Assembly (NCBI GenBank): GCA_025355035.1
Contig: JANXLS010000210.1
Coordinates: 1 to 16,499, forward strand
Direction of reading: 5' to 3'
Length of the DNA stretch: 16,499 nucleotides
From: Planctomycetota bacterium
GTDB taxonomy: Bacteria > Planctomycetota > SZUA-567 > H5-PLA8
In this document: positions 1-8,200 of the stretch, piece by piece
How the letters are laid out: each line of letters begins with the position of its first letter
Position numbering within the stretch: the stretch's first letter is position 1
Notes under the pieces: model-generated
Told to the model about the DNA's origin: nothing
Seen by the model: the letters and a program-made list of their open reading frames with translations, nothing else
Databases searched by the model: none
Position numbers and translations under genes: made by a program

Positions 1-195
1 ACAGAAGCGTTGAAGCAACTCCCGCCGCCGGTCGATCTTTTTACCGATTTTCCGCCGCTGATCGCGTTCACCGTCACGCGCGCCGACCGCGCCGAAATCG
101 TCGTCCACAGCCCGCTGCCCTTGATACCGCTGGCGTTATTCGGGGCATTGAATCAAATCGAAAAACAAAAGCAAGCCGCTGTCAAAAAACAATGA
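1..195 (+). CDS. 3' end of an unrecognised gene (partial)
   Basis: The frame is open from the first base to a TGA at 193-195, giving the last 64 residues of a protein whose start lies outside the window. The visible part has a proline-rich stretch (LPPPVDLFTDFPPL), then a hydrophobic strand-like segment with HSPLPLIPLALFGALN, and ends in a Lys/Gln-rich tail (QIEKQKQAAVKKQ). I do not recognise the family. Codon use (mostly G/C third positions) resembles the other genes here, which supports real coding. The tail looks like a surface-exposed C-terminus. No clear terminator follows; 261 bases separate it from the desaturase gene. Confidence 0.6.
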   Translation, partial: TEALKQLPPPVDLFTDFPPLIAFTVTRADRAEIVVHSPLPLIPLALFGALNQIEKQKQAAVKKQ

Positions 196-292
196 GAATG
201 CTTTGCGGGTGTCTTTGCGTTACCAAAACCATTTCAAACGAGCCACAAACGAGAGGACTGAACGAATACTTTGAATGTTTCTGTCAAAATCT

Positions 293-322
293 TCGACACA
301 GTTCGAAGACTTCGACGATAAT
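293..322 (+). promoter_or_regulatory. Candidate sigma70-type promoter of the acyl-ACP desaturase gene
   Basis: TCGACA at 293-298 matches the -35 consensus in 5 of 6 bases and GATAAT at 317-322 matches the -10 in 5 of 6, with an 18-base spacer. It would start transcription near 329 and leave a leader of about 128 bases before the ATG at 457. The spacer contains the inverted repeat TCGAAG-A-CTTCGA (303-315), and CTTCGAC also occurs at 291-297, so an operator overlapping the promoter is possible. The remainder of 196-456 shows nothing I can name. Confidence 0.4.
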
Positions 323-456
323 AGCGTCTTACGTTGCTGCCAAAACAATGACGATTTTGAATCAGGGCTCTGGCTCACGCGCAGGGTGTCGCGGGACCTT
401 GGAAAGCGCTCTCCAGTTCAAAAAATTCGTCAGTAACTGAGAACGAAGTTCTAACT

Positions 457-1443
457 ATGAGCGTAGACAAGCAGGACGTGCTCGACGAAATCGAGAAAAT
501 AGTCGCAACGAAACTCGTGTTGCTGGCACCCGTCGACAAAGCGTGGCAGCCCAGCGATTTTCTCCCGGACATGTCACGTGAAAGCTGGATCGAAGATGTT
601 ACCGAATTCCGCAAGGCCTCGCTGTGTCTCTCCGACGAACTGCTCGTCTCCATGGTCGGATCAACGATCACCGAAGAAGCGCTGCCATCCTACCAAACAA
701 GCCTGAATCGCATGGGCGGACTTGCAGACAAGACCGGCATCAGCAGCAACCCTTGGGCAAAGTGGTCGCGCGGCTGGGCTGCCGAAGAAAACCGGCACGG
801 AGACCTGCTCAATCGATACATGATGTTGACCGGCCGCGTCGACATGCGCGCCGTCGAAGTGACGATCCATCACTTGATACGCAACGGCTTCGATCCTCAG
901 AACGACCACGATCCCTACAATGGCCTGATCTATACGTCGTTTCAGGAACGAGCCACGCGTTTGTCCCATGCCAAATGCGCTCAACTGGCCCGCAAAGCTG
1001 GCGAATCCGCGCTCGGAAAAATCTGCATCACCATCGCCGGCGACGAAGCGCGACACGAGGAAGCCTACACCAGTTTCATGCGCCGCGTCTTTGAGGTCGA
1101 TCCTGCCGGAGCCATCCTCGCGATGCATAGAATGTTCATCCGCACCATCAAAATGCCCGCGCATCTGATGTCCGATCCCGACGGCGCGGACGACGTCTTC
1201 GCGATGTTCTCCCGGGTCGCCCAAAGTCTCGGCATCTACACCTTCTCCGACTACGTCGACATCATGGAACACTTGGTGGAAACATGGGGCGTCGCGCATT
1301 TGAAAGGCCTGACCGGCGAAGCCGCCCAAGCCCAGGAATCCATCTGCCGCATGCCCGCCTACTACCGCCGCCGCATCGCATCCATCGAAGCCAAACAATC
1401 CGCGCAACCCGTGGGGAAATACCCCTGGATCTACCGTCGATAA
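457..1443 (+). CDS. Soluble plant-type acyl-ACP desaturase (diiron)
   Basis: This 328-residue protein belongs to the FA_desaturase_2 (stearoyl-ACP desaturase) family, cytosolic ferritin-like diiron enzymes that put a cis double bond into the acyl chain carried on ACP using O2 and ferredoxin. All six expected iron ligands are visible: E73 (in TEEALPSYQ), E111 and H114 (EENRHG), E164 (FQERAT), E197 and H200 (DEARHE). Their spacing (38, 53 and 33 residues between successive glutamates) equals that remembered for the castor delta-9 enzyme, and motifs such as GRVDMR, YTSFQERAT and MPAHLM are shared with plant proteins. Length is normal without a plastid transit peptide. The ATG at 457 lacks a strong Shine-Dalgarno. 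Position and chain-length specificity cannot be read from the sequence; delta-9 is the default guess. It stands alone in its transcription unit. Confidence 0.93.
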   Translation: MSVDKQDVLDEIEKIVATKLVLLAPVDKAWQPSDFLPDMSRESWIEDVTEFRKASLCLSDELLVSMVGSTITEEALPSYQTSLNRMGGLADKTGISSNPWAKWSRGWAAEENRHGDLLNRYMMLTGRVDMRAVEVTIHHLIRNGFDPQNDHDPYNGLIYTSFQERATRLSHAKCAQLARKAGESALGKICITIAGDEARHEEAYTSFMRRVFEVDPAGAILAMHRMFIRTIKMPAHLMSDPDGADDVFAMFSRVAQSLGIYTFSDYVDIMEHLVETWGVAHLKGLTGEAAQAQESICRMPAYYRRRIASIEAKQSAQPVGKYPWIYRR

Positions 1444-1823
1444 TCACCGGGAACCGCCGATCTCTGTCGGCGCAATCTCCGCCGCCATCGATAAATAAAA
1501 TACATCCCCGCAACAAACCCGAGCAACACGCCAATCCCCGATGCAATAAACGGCCCAATGAAGAGTACGCTCACCATATAGATCGCCTGAATCGTCTGTA
1601 CCGCCCCGTGCTGAGAAGAATTTGGATTCAACCAAATCGGCGCAAGCCCGAGGAGGGTGCAGAGAATGTTGGCGAGAACAAACCCGCACACCGACCCTGC
1701 CGTCCCGCCCAAAATATACCCACTCGACCGCCGAACGATCGGAATGCAATACGTCACAACTGCCAACCCCAACAAAAAAAGCAGCAGCAGCGCATACGCC
1801 GGAAGGATAATGAAATACGGCAA
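1431..1823 (-). CDS. Small multi-pass membrane protein of unknown function
   Basis: The 130-residue product is very hydrophobic, with about four membrane segments (roughly residues 4-30, 36-64, 77-97 and 92-112, the last two close together) and a strongly basic C-terminal tail (YRWRRRLRRQR) expected to stay in the cytoplasm. Small-residue spacing such as GYILGGTAGSVCG and GIGVLLGFVAG suggests tight helix packing. I do not recognise the family. The start is TTG at 1821-1823, chosen because GGGAG (plus-strand positions 1833-1837) lies 9 bases upstream and no in-frame ATG precedes the first membrane segment. The gene is convergent with the desaturase gene and their 3' ends overlap by 13 bases. 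It could be a GlsB/Tim44-unlike orphan; nothing around it indicates a role. Confidence 0.6.
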   Translation of the reverse strand: MPYFIILPAYALLLLFLLGLAVVTYCIPIVRRSSGYILGGTAGSVCGFVLANILCTLLGLAPIWLNPNSSQHGAVQTIQAIYMVSVLFIGPFIASGIGVLLGFVAGMYFIYRWRRRLRRQRSAVPGDYRR

Positions 1824-1898
1824 AGTGCGTTTCTCCCAAACAAAACAACTTCAACGGTCCGGTGAATGGCTTTAACATCGATTTCGTCCGATACGAAT

Positions 1899-1929
1899 TT
1901 AACACGATAGGACAATCTTGTGGTAAAAT
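1899..1929 (+). promoter_or_regulatory. Candidate promoter of the carboxyltransferase gene (extended -10)
   Basis: TGGTAAAAT at 1921-1929 is an extended -10 (TGnTAnAAT form). TTAACA at 1899-1904 matches the -35 consensus in 5 of 6 bases, though the 19-base spacer is long; an extended -10 can compensate. Transcription would start near 1936, downstream of the GTG at 1920, which argues for translation from the ATG at 1956. Confidence 0.45.
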
Positions 1930-1955
1930 ACCATCCGGTCCCGGAGCTTCCCCGC

Positions 1956-3599
1956 ATGGCCACGCGCACCTTAAAACGTCCTCCCGAAACTGAAAACAAC
2001 CGCGCCTGGCGCGAGCTGCTCGAAGCCTTGCGGCGCAACGCGGTCGAAGCTCAACTCGGCGGCGGGCCCGAAAACAGCGCCAAGCAGCGCGCAAAAGGCC
2101 GCATGACCGCGCGCGAACGCATCGCTGCCTTGAGCGACTCCGGGAGCCCATTCCGCGAGCTGGGACTCTTCGCCGCATGGGGCATGTACGCCGAATGGGG
2201 CGGCGCTCCATCGGCCGGCGTCGTCACCGGACTCGCTCGCGTCAGCGGCCGTTTCTGCATGTTGATCGCCAATGACGCGACCGTCAAAGCCGGGGCGTTT
2301 TTTCCAATGACCGCAAAGAAAACGCTGCGCGCCCAACGCATCGCCGCCGAAAATCGGTTGCCGCTGATCTACCTCGTCGATTCCGCCGGGGTCTTCCTCC
2401 CGCTCCAAGACGAAATCTTCCCTGACGAAGACGACTTCGGACGCATCTTTTTTAACAACGCGCGCCTGAGCGCCGACGGCATCCCGCAACTCGCCGCGAT
2501 CCTCGGCCCCTGCGTGGCCGGCGGAGCTTACCTGCCCGTCATGTGCGACAAAGTCGTGATGAGTGATGGCGCGGGCCTGTACATCGCCGGTCCCTCGCTG
2601 GTGAAAGCCGCCATCGGCCAAGACCTCACCGGCGAACAAATCGGCGGCGCAAAACTCCACGCCGAACTCAGCGGCACCGTTGATTTCCGCGAGCCCAACG
2701 ACGCCGCAGCGCTCGACCGCATCAAACGCCTCGCCGCATTTTGGCCGCCCGCCCCAACACCCATCTTCGGCCGAGCGCCATCGCGCGAACCGCTTCGTCC
2801 GGCAAAGGACCTGCTTGACGTTTTCCCAGCGCGCTCCGGTGCAGAGTACGATGTGCGCGACGTGCTGGCGTGTCTCGTCGATGCAGAAAGTCTTGACGAA
2901 TACAAAGCCGACTATGGTCGCACGCTCGTCTGCGCCTTCGCGCGAATCGACGGCTGGTCGGTCGGAATCGTGGCCAATCAAAAGAAGCACCAACGCGATC
3001 CCGGCAAAGCGTTCGAACTCGGCGGCGTGATTTATCCCGACTCCGCCGACAAAGCCGCGCGCTTCGTGATGGATTGCAACCAAAACCGCCTGCCGCTGAT
3101 CTTCCTCCACGACGTCAACGGTTTCATGGTCGGTCGCGACGCCGAAATCGCCGGGATCATCCGCTCCGGCGCAAAACTCGTGAACGCGATGAGCAACTCC
3201 GTCGTCCCCAAAATCACCGTTATGCTGGGCGGCTCTTACGGCGCCGGCCATTACGCTCTGTGCGGCAAAGCCTTCGGCCCCCGCTTCATCTTCGCCTGGC
3301 CCACCGCGCGTTATGCCGTCATGGGCGGCAATCAAGCCGCGAGAACGCTGCTCGATCTAAAACTCGCTCAATTAAAAAAATCCGGCCAGCCCATCGATGC
3401 TGATTCCGAACGCCGTCTGCTCGAAGAAACTCGCGCCAAATACAGCGATCAAAGCGATCCCCTCTACGCCGCCGCCCGCCTCTGGGTCGACGCCATCATC
3501 GACCCCACCGAAACCCGTGGTTGGATCGCCGCCGCCCTGGAAGCAGCCGCCCAAAACAACCAAATCGCCCCCTTCAAAACAGGCGTCTTACAAGTGTGA
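1956..3599 (+). CDS. Acyl-CoA carboxylase carboxyltransferase (beta) subunit, methylcrotonyl-CoA carboxylase type
   Basis: The 547-residue product is a two-domain crotonase-fold carboxyltransferase, which moves CO2 from carboxybiotin to an acyl-CoA. Features close to methylcrotonyl-CoA carboxylase beta (leucine breakdown) include KGRMTARERI near the N-terminus, the IYLVDSAGVFLPLQDEIFPD region with DDFGRIFFNNA, the GPCVAGGAYLPVM oxyanion-type loop, and in the C-terminal half NGFMVGRDAE, GGSYGAGHYALCG, RFIFAWPTAR and VMGGNQAA. Family length is typical. The ATG at 1956 is preferred to the upstream GTG at 1920: GGAG (1943-1946) lies 9 bases before it and a promoter-like -10 overlaps the GTG. Odd: no biotin carboxylase/biotin carrier subunit, isovaleryl-CoA dehydrogenase or enoyl-CoA hydratase is next to it, so the partner must be elsewhere. 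Propionyl- or geranyl-CoA carboxylase beta are less likely alternatives. Confidence 0.88.
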   Translation: MATRTLKRPPETENNRAWRELLEALRRNAVEAQLGGGPENSAKQRAKGRMTARERIAALSDSGSPFRELGLFAAWGMYAEWGGAPSAGVVTGLARVSGRFCMLIANDATVKAGAFFPMTAKKTLRAQRIAAENRLPLIYLVDSAGVFLPLQDEIFPDEDDFGRIFFNNARLSADGIPQLAAILGPCVAGGAYLPVMCDKVVMSDGAGLYIAGPSLVKAAIGQDLTGEQIGGAKLHAELSGTVDFREPNDAAALDRIKRLAAFWPPAPTPIFGRAPSREPLRPAKDLLDVFPARSGAEYDVRDVLACLVDAESLDEYKADYGRTLVCAFARIDGWSVGIVANQKKHQRDPGKAFELGGVIYPDSADKAARFVMDCNQNRLPLIFLHDVNGFMVGRDAEIAGIIRSGAKLVNAMSNSVVPKITVMLGGSYGAGHYALCGKAFGPRFIFAWPTARYAVMGGNQAARTLLDLKLAQLKKSGQPIDADSERRLLEETRAKYSDQSDPLYAAARLWVDAIIDPTETRGWIAAALEAAAQNNQIAPFKTGVLQV

Positions 3600-3668
3600 T
3601 TTCTCCCGCCCGCCTATCTTCTTTGCGCCGCCGCGTCCTTAGCGCTTCAGCGTGAAAAAAATCGCAGC

Positions 3669-4970
3669 TCACGTCAAACTCTTCTCCATCATCGCCAGCG
3701 CGATCAACACATTCGCCTGCGTCCACAACAACGGCGTCGCATCGCTCGGCACATAGTTATTGTCTTCAACATAATACAACTCAGGACACCGATACGCCGG
3801 ATGCGGGCCTTCGGTATTCGTGATCTGACCCAGACTGCGGTTCAAATAATCGATTTGCAACGCAAGGTCTTCAGGCTTGCGCGACGTATGGTAACGTCGG
3901 CCATAAATCGTCGAAATCGTAGGATCGAAAATACACCACTGCGCTTCCTGCCCCTCCTTCAACATCGCGTCGCGAGCCGACAAATCGCTGCTGAAATCCG
4001 CCGTCCGCATCTCCTCCGAAAGCAGCTTCTTGTACCCCGGCGCCCAAAACGAATCGCCAATGTACCGCCGGATTCCATATTCGCCCTGCAAGTGCGTTTT
4101 CACATCACTCAACAGCGTGTCAGCCATCGCCGCATCGACGCCTTCGATCGGATAAATCAGAAACAGCAACGCGCCGTCGTAACGCCGATTTTGTGTCGCC
4201 GCCGGTTGAGCACATTCAGCAGGCAGAATGCTTTTCAACGCGCTCTCGCCGTGTGCGATCAAACTGTCGAGCAGTTTGAGCGTCACCGTTTTGCCGTCCA
4301 GCCCATGCTTCCCGCAGAGTCCGCGCGCCGCCCAAACCTTCCGCATCATGCGCACCCCCCCCGTCGCAACACCGATGCTCGACGCCGCAATCTTGCGCGT
4401 CTCTTCCCAATGCCCACTGTCCTCGTCCTTCCAAAACGCCAGCGCATCGAAGTACAACGGAAAGAGTGCCAGAATCTTCAAATCCGCAGGCGTCGGAACC
4501 AATTCCCCGGCATCAACGAGCTTGCAAAAGAGCCACAGAAAATACCCCAGCGCATCGTTCTGCGCATGCGCCCACGTCTGATCGATGTCGCTCAACGTGA
4601 ACCCATCAAAGCGAACATGCGGACGATCCATCACCGAACTCGGGTCGCTCTCCCCGCGAATCATCTTCTCAAAGCGCGGCACCTGCGTCTTCATGAATTT
4701 CAGCAGCGCCCCAACCGCTCGAACCGCAACCGCAGACTTCCCCACCACATGATGCGCGTGAGCGATGTGAATCGTGTCGCGCAACCAAACGCTCGCGTAA
4801 CCCGTGTACTGTGCATCCGACTGCAAATCCGCAGCCGGAAACAGCCCATTGGGCAGCGTCTTGAATTCAAGCACTCGATGCTTGTCGAGAAACGCCCGAA
4901 TCGCCTGCAGATCAGCGATCGTATAAGTCGATTTAATCAGCGGCCCAAGTTCGGTATTGTTAATGATCAC
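3669..4970 (-). CDS. GH15 / phosphorylase kinase alpha-beta-like protein
   Basis: The 433-residue product resembles the (alpha/alpha)6-barrel family shared by glucoamylase-type GH15 enzymes and the N-terminal part of phosphorylase b kinase alpha/beta subunits. Visible landmarks are VWLRDT (61-66), PHVRFDG (117-123), WAHAQNDALGYFLWL (133-147), GHWEE (186-190) followed by IAASSIG (194-200), and EAQWCIFDP in the C-terminal half. The Trp-Glu-Glu at 188-190 sits where GH15 enzymes carry the catalytic acid, so hydrolase activity on an alpha-glucan or small glucoside is possible, but this is inference. No signal peptide is seen, so it is probably cytoplasmic. The start is GTG at 4968-4970, backed by GAGG (4976-4979) five bases upstream. 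It is transcribed alone, divergent from the next gene and convergent with the carboxyltransferase gene; no glycogen gene adjoins it. Confidence 0.72.
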   Translation of the reverse strand: MIINNTELGPLIKSTYTIADLQAIRAFLDKHRVLEFKTLPNGLFPAADLQSDAQYTGYASVWLRDTIHIAHAHHVVGKSAVAVRAVGALLKFMKTQVPRFEKMIRGESDPSSVMDRPHVRFDGFTLSDIDQTWAHAQNDALGYFLWLFCKLVDAGELVPTPADLKILALFPLYFDALAFWKDEDSGHWEETRKIAASSIGVATGGVRMMRKVWAARGLCGKHGLDGKTVTLKLLDSLIAHGESALKSILPAECAQPAATQNRRYDGALLFLIYPIEGVDAAMADTLLSDVKTHLQGEYGIRRYIGDSFWAPGYKKLLSEEMRTADFSSDLSARDAMLKEGQEAQWCIFDPTISTIYGRRYHTSRKPEDLALQIDYLNRSLGQITNTEGPHPAYRCPELYYVEDNNYVPSDATPLLWTQANVLIALAMMEKSLT

Positions 4971-5053
4971 AGAAACCTCAGTTCAGAGTTGATGGGTTGA
5001 TTGAAAAGAGCGTAAACCCGTCCACAAATTTGTACAAGCAAATCAATCCGCCG

Positions 5054-5098
5054 TTCCCCCTCTGTCCCTCTGGGGGAGAGGGGCCAGGGGTGAGGGGG
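5054..5098. repeat. C/G-strand-biased palindromic intergenic element (CCCTC/GAGGG type)
   Basis: This stretch, in the 265-base gap between two divergent genes, is made almost only of C/T blocks then G/A blocks. It holds the perfect inverted repeat CCCTCT-GGGGG-AGAGGG (5066-5082) inside a larger imperfect one starting CCCCTCT, and then GGGGCCAGGGGTGAGGGGG. It looks like the dispersed CCCTCNCCCC...AGAGGGAGAGGG intergenic repeat I recall from many bacterial genomes. Only one copy lies in this window, so its repeat status is by resemblance. Confidence 0.5.
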
Positions 5099-5191
5099 TA
5101 GTCGCACCCAAATCCCAAGCGCCATTAATTCATCAACTCACCCTTCACCCCGACAACGCGGAGATTCGAGAAAACCTCAAACAACAATCGC

Positions 5192-5207
5192 GATCGCGGG
5201 TTAAAAT
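5192..5207 (+). promoter_or_regulatory. Candidate -10 region of the PSCyt1/DUF1549/DUF1553 gene
   Basis: TAAAAT at 5202-5207 matches the -10 consensus in 5 of 6 bases and lies 28 bases before the chosen ATG. No good -35 is seen at the expected distance. It is preceded by GATCGCGGG (5192-5200), the same nine bases that precede the -10 of the FKBP gene. The rest of the 4971-5235 gap holds only the palindromic element at 5054-5098. Confidence 0.35.
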
Positions 5208-5235
5208 AAAATGTCGAATGCTTTCGGAGATCCGC

Positions 5236-8200
5236 ATGTCCCGTCCAAATTTCATAACGTTCTCACTCGCCGTCGCCTCCCTGTGTGCCGTTCCTTTCCT
5301 TCGCGCAGGCGAAGCCGACACGAAAAAACTTCCGCCGCCCGCCGCGACATACGATTTCGCAAACGACATCAAGCCGCTGCTCGAAACCGCCTGCATCCGC
5401 TGCCACGCCGGCATCAAACCGAAGGGTTTGTTCAGCCTCGAAACGCGCGAGAAACTCCTTAAAGGAGGCAAAGACGACAAAGCCATCATCGTCGGCGAAA
5501 GCGCAAAAAGCCCGCTGATCCGTTACGTCGCCGGTCTGGAAGACGACATGGAAATGCCGCCCAAAGGAAAAGGCACCGCGCTCACGTCGCAACAGATCGC
5601 GCTGCTTCGCGTGTGGATCGATCAAGGCGCAAAATGGCCCGACGATATCAAGCTCGTGGCACCCATTTCGGACGACGAAAAGAACGATGCGAAGACCGCC
5701 GCGGATGTGCCAGCCAAAGCGGCGCCAAAAGTCAACCGCGATCATTGGAGCTTCAAAAGCCCCATCAAACCCGCGTTGCCAGCGCTTCAAAAATACGTCG
5801 ATGACGTCAAGTCGCCGATCGATGCGTTCATTCTCAATCGCCTGGAAAAAGAAGGTCTCGCACCATCAGCAGAAGCATCAAAGCTCACGCTCCTGCGTCG
5901 CCTCTCGCTTGATTTGATTGGCCTTCCACCGACGCTCGACGACGTCGATCGTTACATAGCCGACACATCGCCCGATGCGTATAAAACGCAAGTCGAGCGG
6001 CTGCTGGCATCGCCTCAATACGGTGAACGCTGGGCCCGGCACTGGCTCGACGCCGCGCGCTACGCCGACTCCGACGGCTTCGAAAAAGACAAGCCGCGCT
6101 TCGCCTGGGCCTATCGCGATTGGGTCATCCAGGCGTTCAATCGCAATATTCCCTACGACCAATTCGTGATCGAACAACTCGCCGGCGACGAACTTCCCAA
6201 CCCCACGCAAGACCAATTCGTCGCCACCGGCTTTTTGCGCAACTCGATGATCAACGAAGAAGGCGGCGTCCACCCCGAACAATTCCGCATGGAAGCCATG
6301 TTCGATCGCATGGACGCCATCGGCAAGAGCGTCATGGGCCTCTCGATCAATTGCTGCCAATGCCACAATCACAAATTCGATCCCTTCACGCAGGAAGAAT
6401 ATTTCCGCCTGTTCGCGTTTTTAAACAACGATCACGAAGCCAGCACCGCCGTCTACATGCCCGACCAACTCATGCAAAAAGCCGATCTGATGCGCCAAAT
6501 CACGGAGCTCGAAAGTGGCCTTCAACACACCACGCCAGATTGGAAAGACCGTATGGCGAAGTGGGAAGAATCCATTAAAAACAACCAACCCGAATGGACG
6601 ATTTTACGCCCGGAAGTCGATGATATTTCGACCGGCGGACAGCGTTACCTCCCGACGCCCGACGGCTCGTTGTTCGCGTGCGGTTATCAGCCCACGAAAC
6701 ACACCGTCAAGCTGACCGCGAAGACCGACCTGAAAAACATCGCCGCGTTCCGTTTGGAATTGCTAACCGATCCAAACCTTCCGCTCAACGGCCCAGGCCG
6801 TTCCTTTAAAGGTACATGCGCGCTGACCGAATTCTCAGTCGAAGCGCAACCCGCGGGCGGCAAGAACGAGAAGATCAAATTCGTCAAAGCCACAGCCGAT
6901 TACGGCGATGCGCCGGAGACCCCGCTCGAAATTGATTTCACCGACAAGTCGAACAAAAAACGTCTTACCGGCCCGGTGGACTACGCAATCGACGGCAAGG
7001 ACGAAACAGCGTGGGGAATCGACCAAGGCCCGGTCCGCCGCAACAGTCCGCGCAAAGCCGTCTTCAATGCCGAAAAGCCGATTCCCAACGAACCCGGCAC
7101 AACGCTCACCCTTTATCTGAAGCAAAACCACGGCGGCTGGAACAGCGACGACCTGATGGCGAACAACCTTGGCAAGGTTCGCCTCTCCGTGACTAGCGCG
7201 ACGGATGCCGTCGCCGATCCGCTGCCCAAAGACGTTCGCGAGTCCCTTGCAATCCCGATGGACAAACGCTCGCCCGCGCAAATCACCGCCGAATTCACCT
7301 ACTGGCGCACGACTGTAGCGCAATGGAAAGACACGAACGCGAAGATCGAAGCCCTGTGGAAGCAGCATCCAAATCCAGCCACACAGGCCGTGCTGCAGGA
7401 ACGCACCGAAACCCGCGACACCTTCATGCTCAAACGCGGCGACCAATTCAAACCGCTCAACAAAGTGACCGCGGGCGTCCCGGCCTCATTGAATCCGCTT
7501 CCGCCGGGCGCGCCGCTGACCCGCCTCACATTCGCCAGGTGGCTCGTCGATAAAAAATCGCCGACCGCCGCGCGCTCGTGGGTCAATCGCGTCTGGCAAT
7601 CGTACTTCGGCACCGGCATCGTCAGCACCAGCGAAGATCTCGGCTCGCAATGCGAACCGCCGACGCATCCCGAATTGCTCGATTGGCTGGCCTGTGAATT
7701 CATGGATTCAGGCTGGGACATCAAGGCGCTGCATCGCTTGATCGTGAACTCCGCGACGTACAAACAAAGCAGTGTCGTCACGCCGGACGCCTACGCCAAA
7801 GACCAGTACAATCGCCTGCTCGCGCGGGGCCCGCGCTTCCGGGTCGAAGGCGAAATCGTGCGCGACATCGAATTGAGCGTCAGCGGATTGATCAATCTGA
7901 AAATGGGAGGCCGCAGCGTCATGCCCCCAGCGCCCGCATTCCTGTTCGTCGCTCCTGCCAGCTATGCCCCGTTCCCGTGGATCGACGAAACCGGTGCCGA
8001 AAAATACCGTCGTTCCGTCTACACGTATCGCCGCCGCTCAACCCCGTTCCCGTTCCTTCAGACGTTCGACACCCCCGAAGGCAACACCAGCTGCGTACGT
8101 CGCGCGCGATCCAACACGCCGCTTCAAGCCTTGATGACGCTCAACGAAACGCTCTCGATTGAGGCCGCCCAGGCGCTGGCCCAGCGCGCGTTGCTCGATG

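Noticed and set aside
192..440. 82-codon plus-strand ORF before the desaturase gene
   Set aside because: No ribosome site or recognisable motif, atypical composition, and it overlaps the candidate promoter and leader of the desaturase.
1920..1955. GTG at 1920 as start of the carboxyltransferase
   Set aside because: It overlaps an extended -10 box, lacks a Shine-Dalgarno, and the added 12 residues show no family similarity; ATG 1956 has GGAG 9 bases upstream.
1971..3335. 454-codon open frame on the minus strand inside the carboxyltransferase gene
   Set aside because: It is antisense to a clearly conserved gene. High third-position GC leaves antisense frames open, and the product has no family motif.
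3619..3656. Stretch with CTTTGCG...GCGTG pattern between convergent genes, like dispersed CTTTGCGTC-type intergenic repeats
   Set aside because: No second convincing copy in the window and only weak 3-4 bp hairpins; not enough to call a repeat or terminator.
3801..5000. 399-codon open frame on the plus strand opposite the GH15-like gene
   Set aside because: Arg- and Asn-rich translation without domains, no ribosome site, and antisense to a conserved protein with a good Shine-Dalgarno.
5189..5198. CGCGATCGCG palindrome resembling the cyanobacterial HIP1 site
   Set aside because: A single copy in a GC-rich region is expected by chance, and no other sign points to cyanobacteria.
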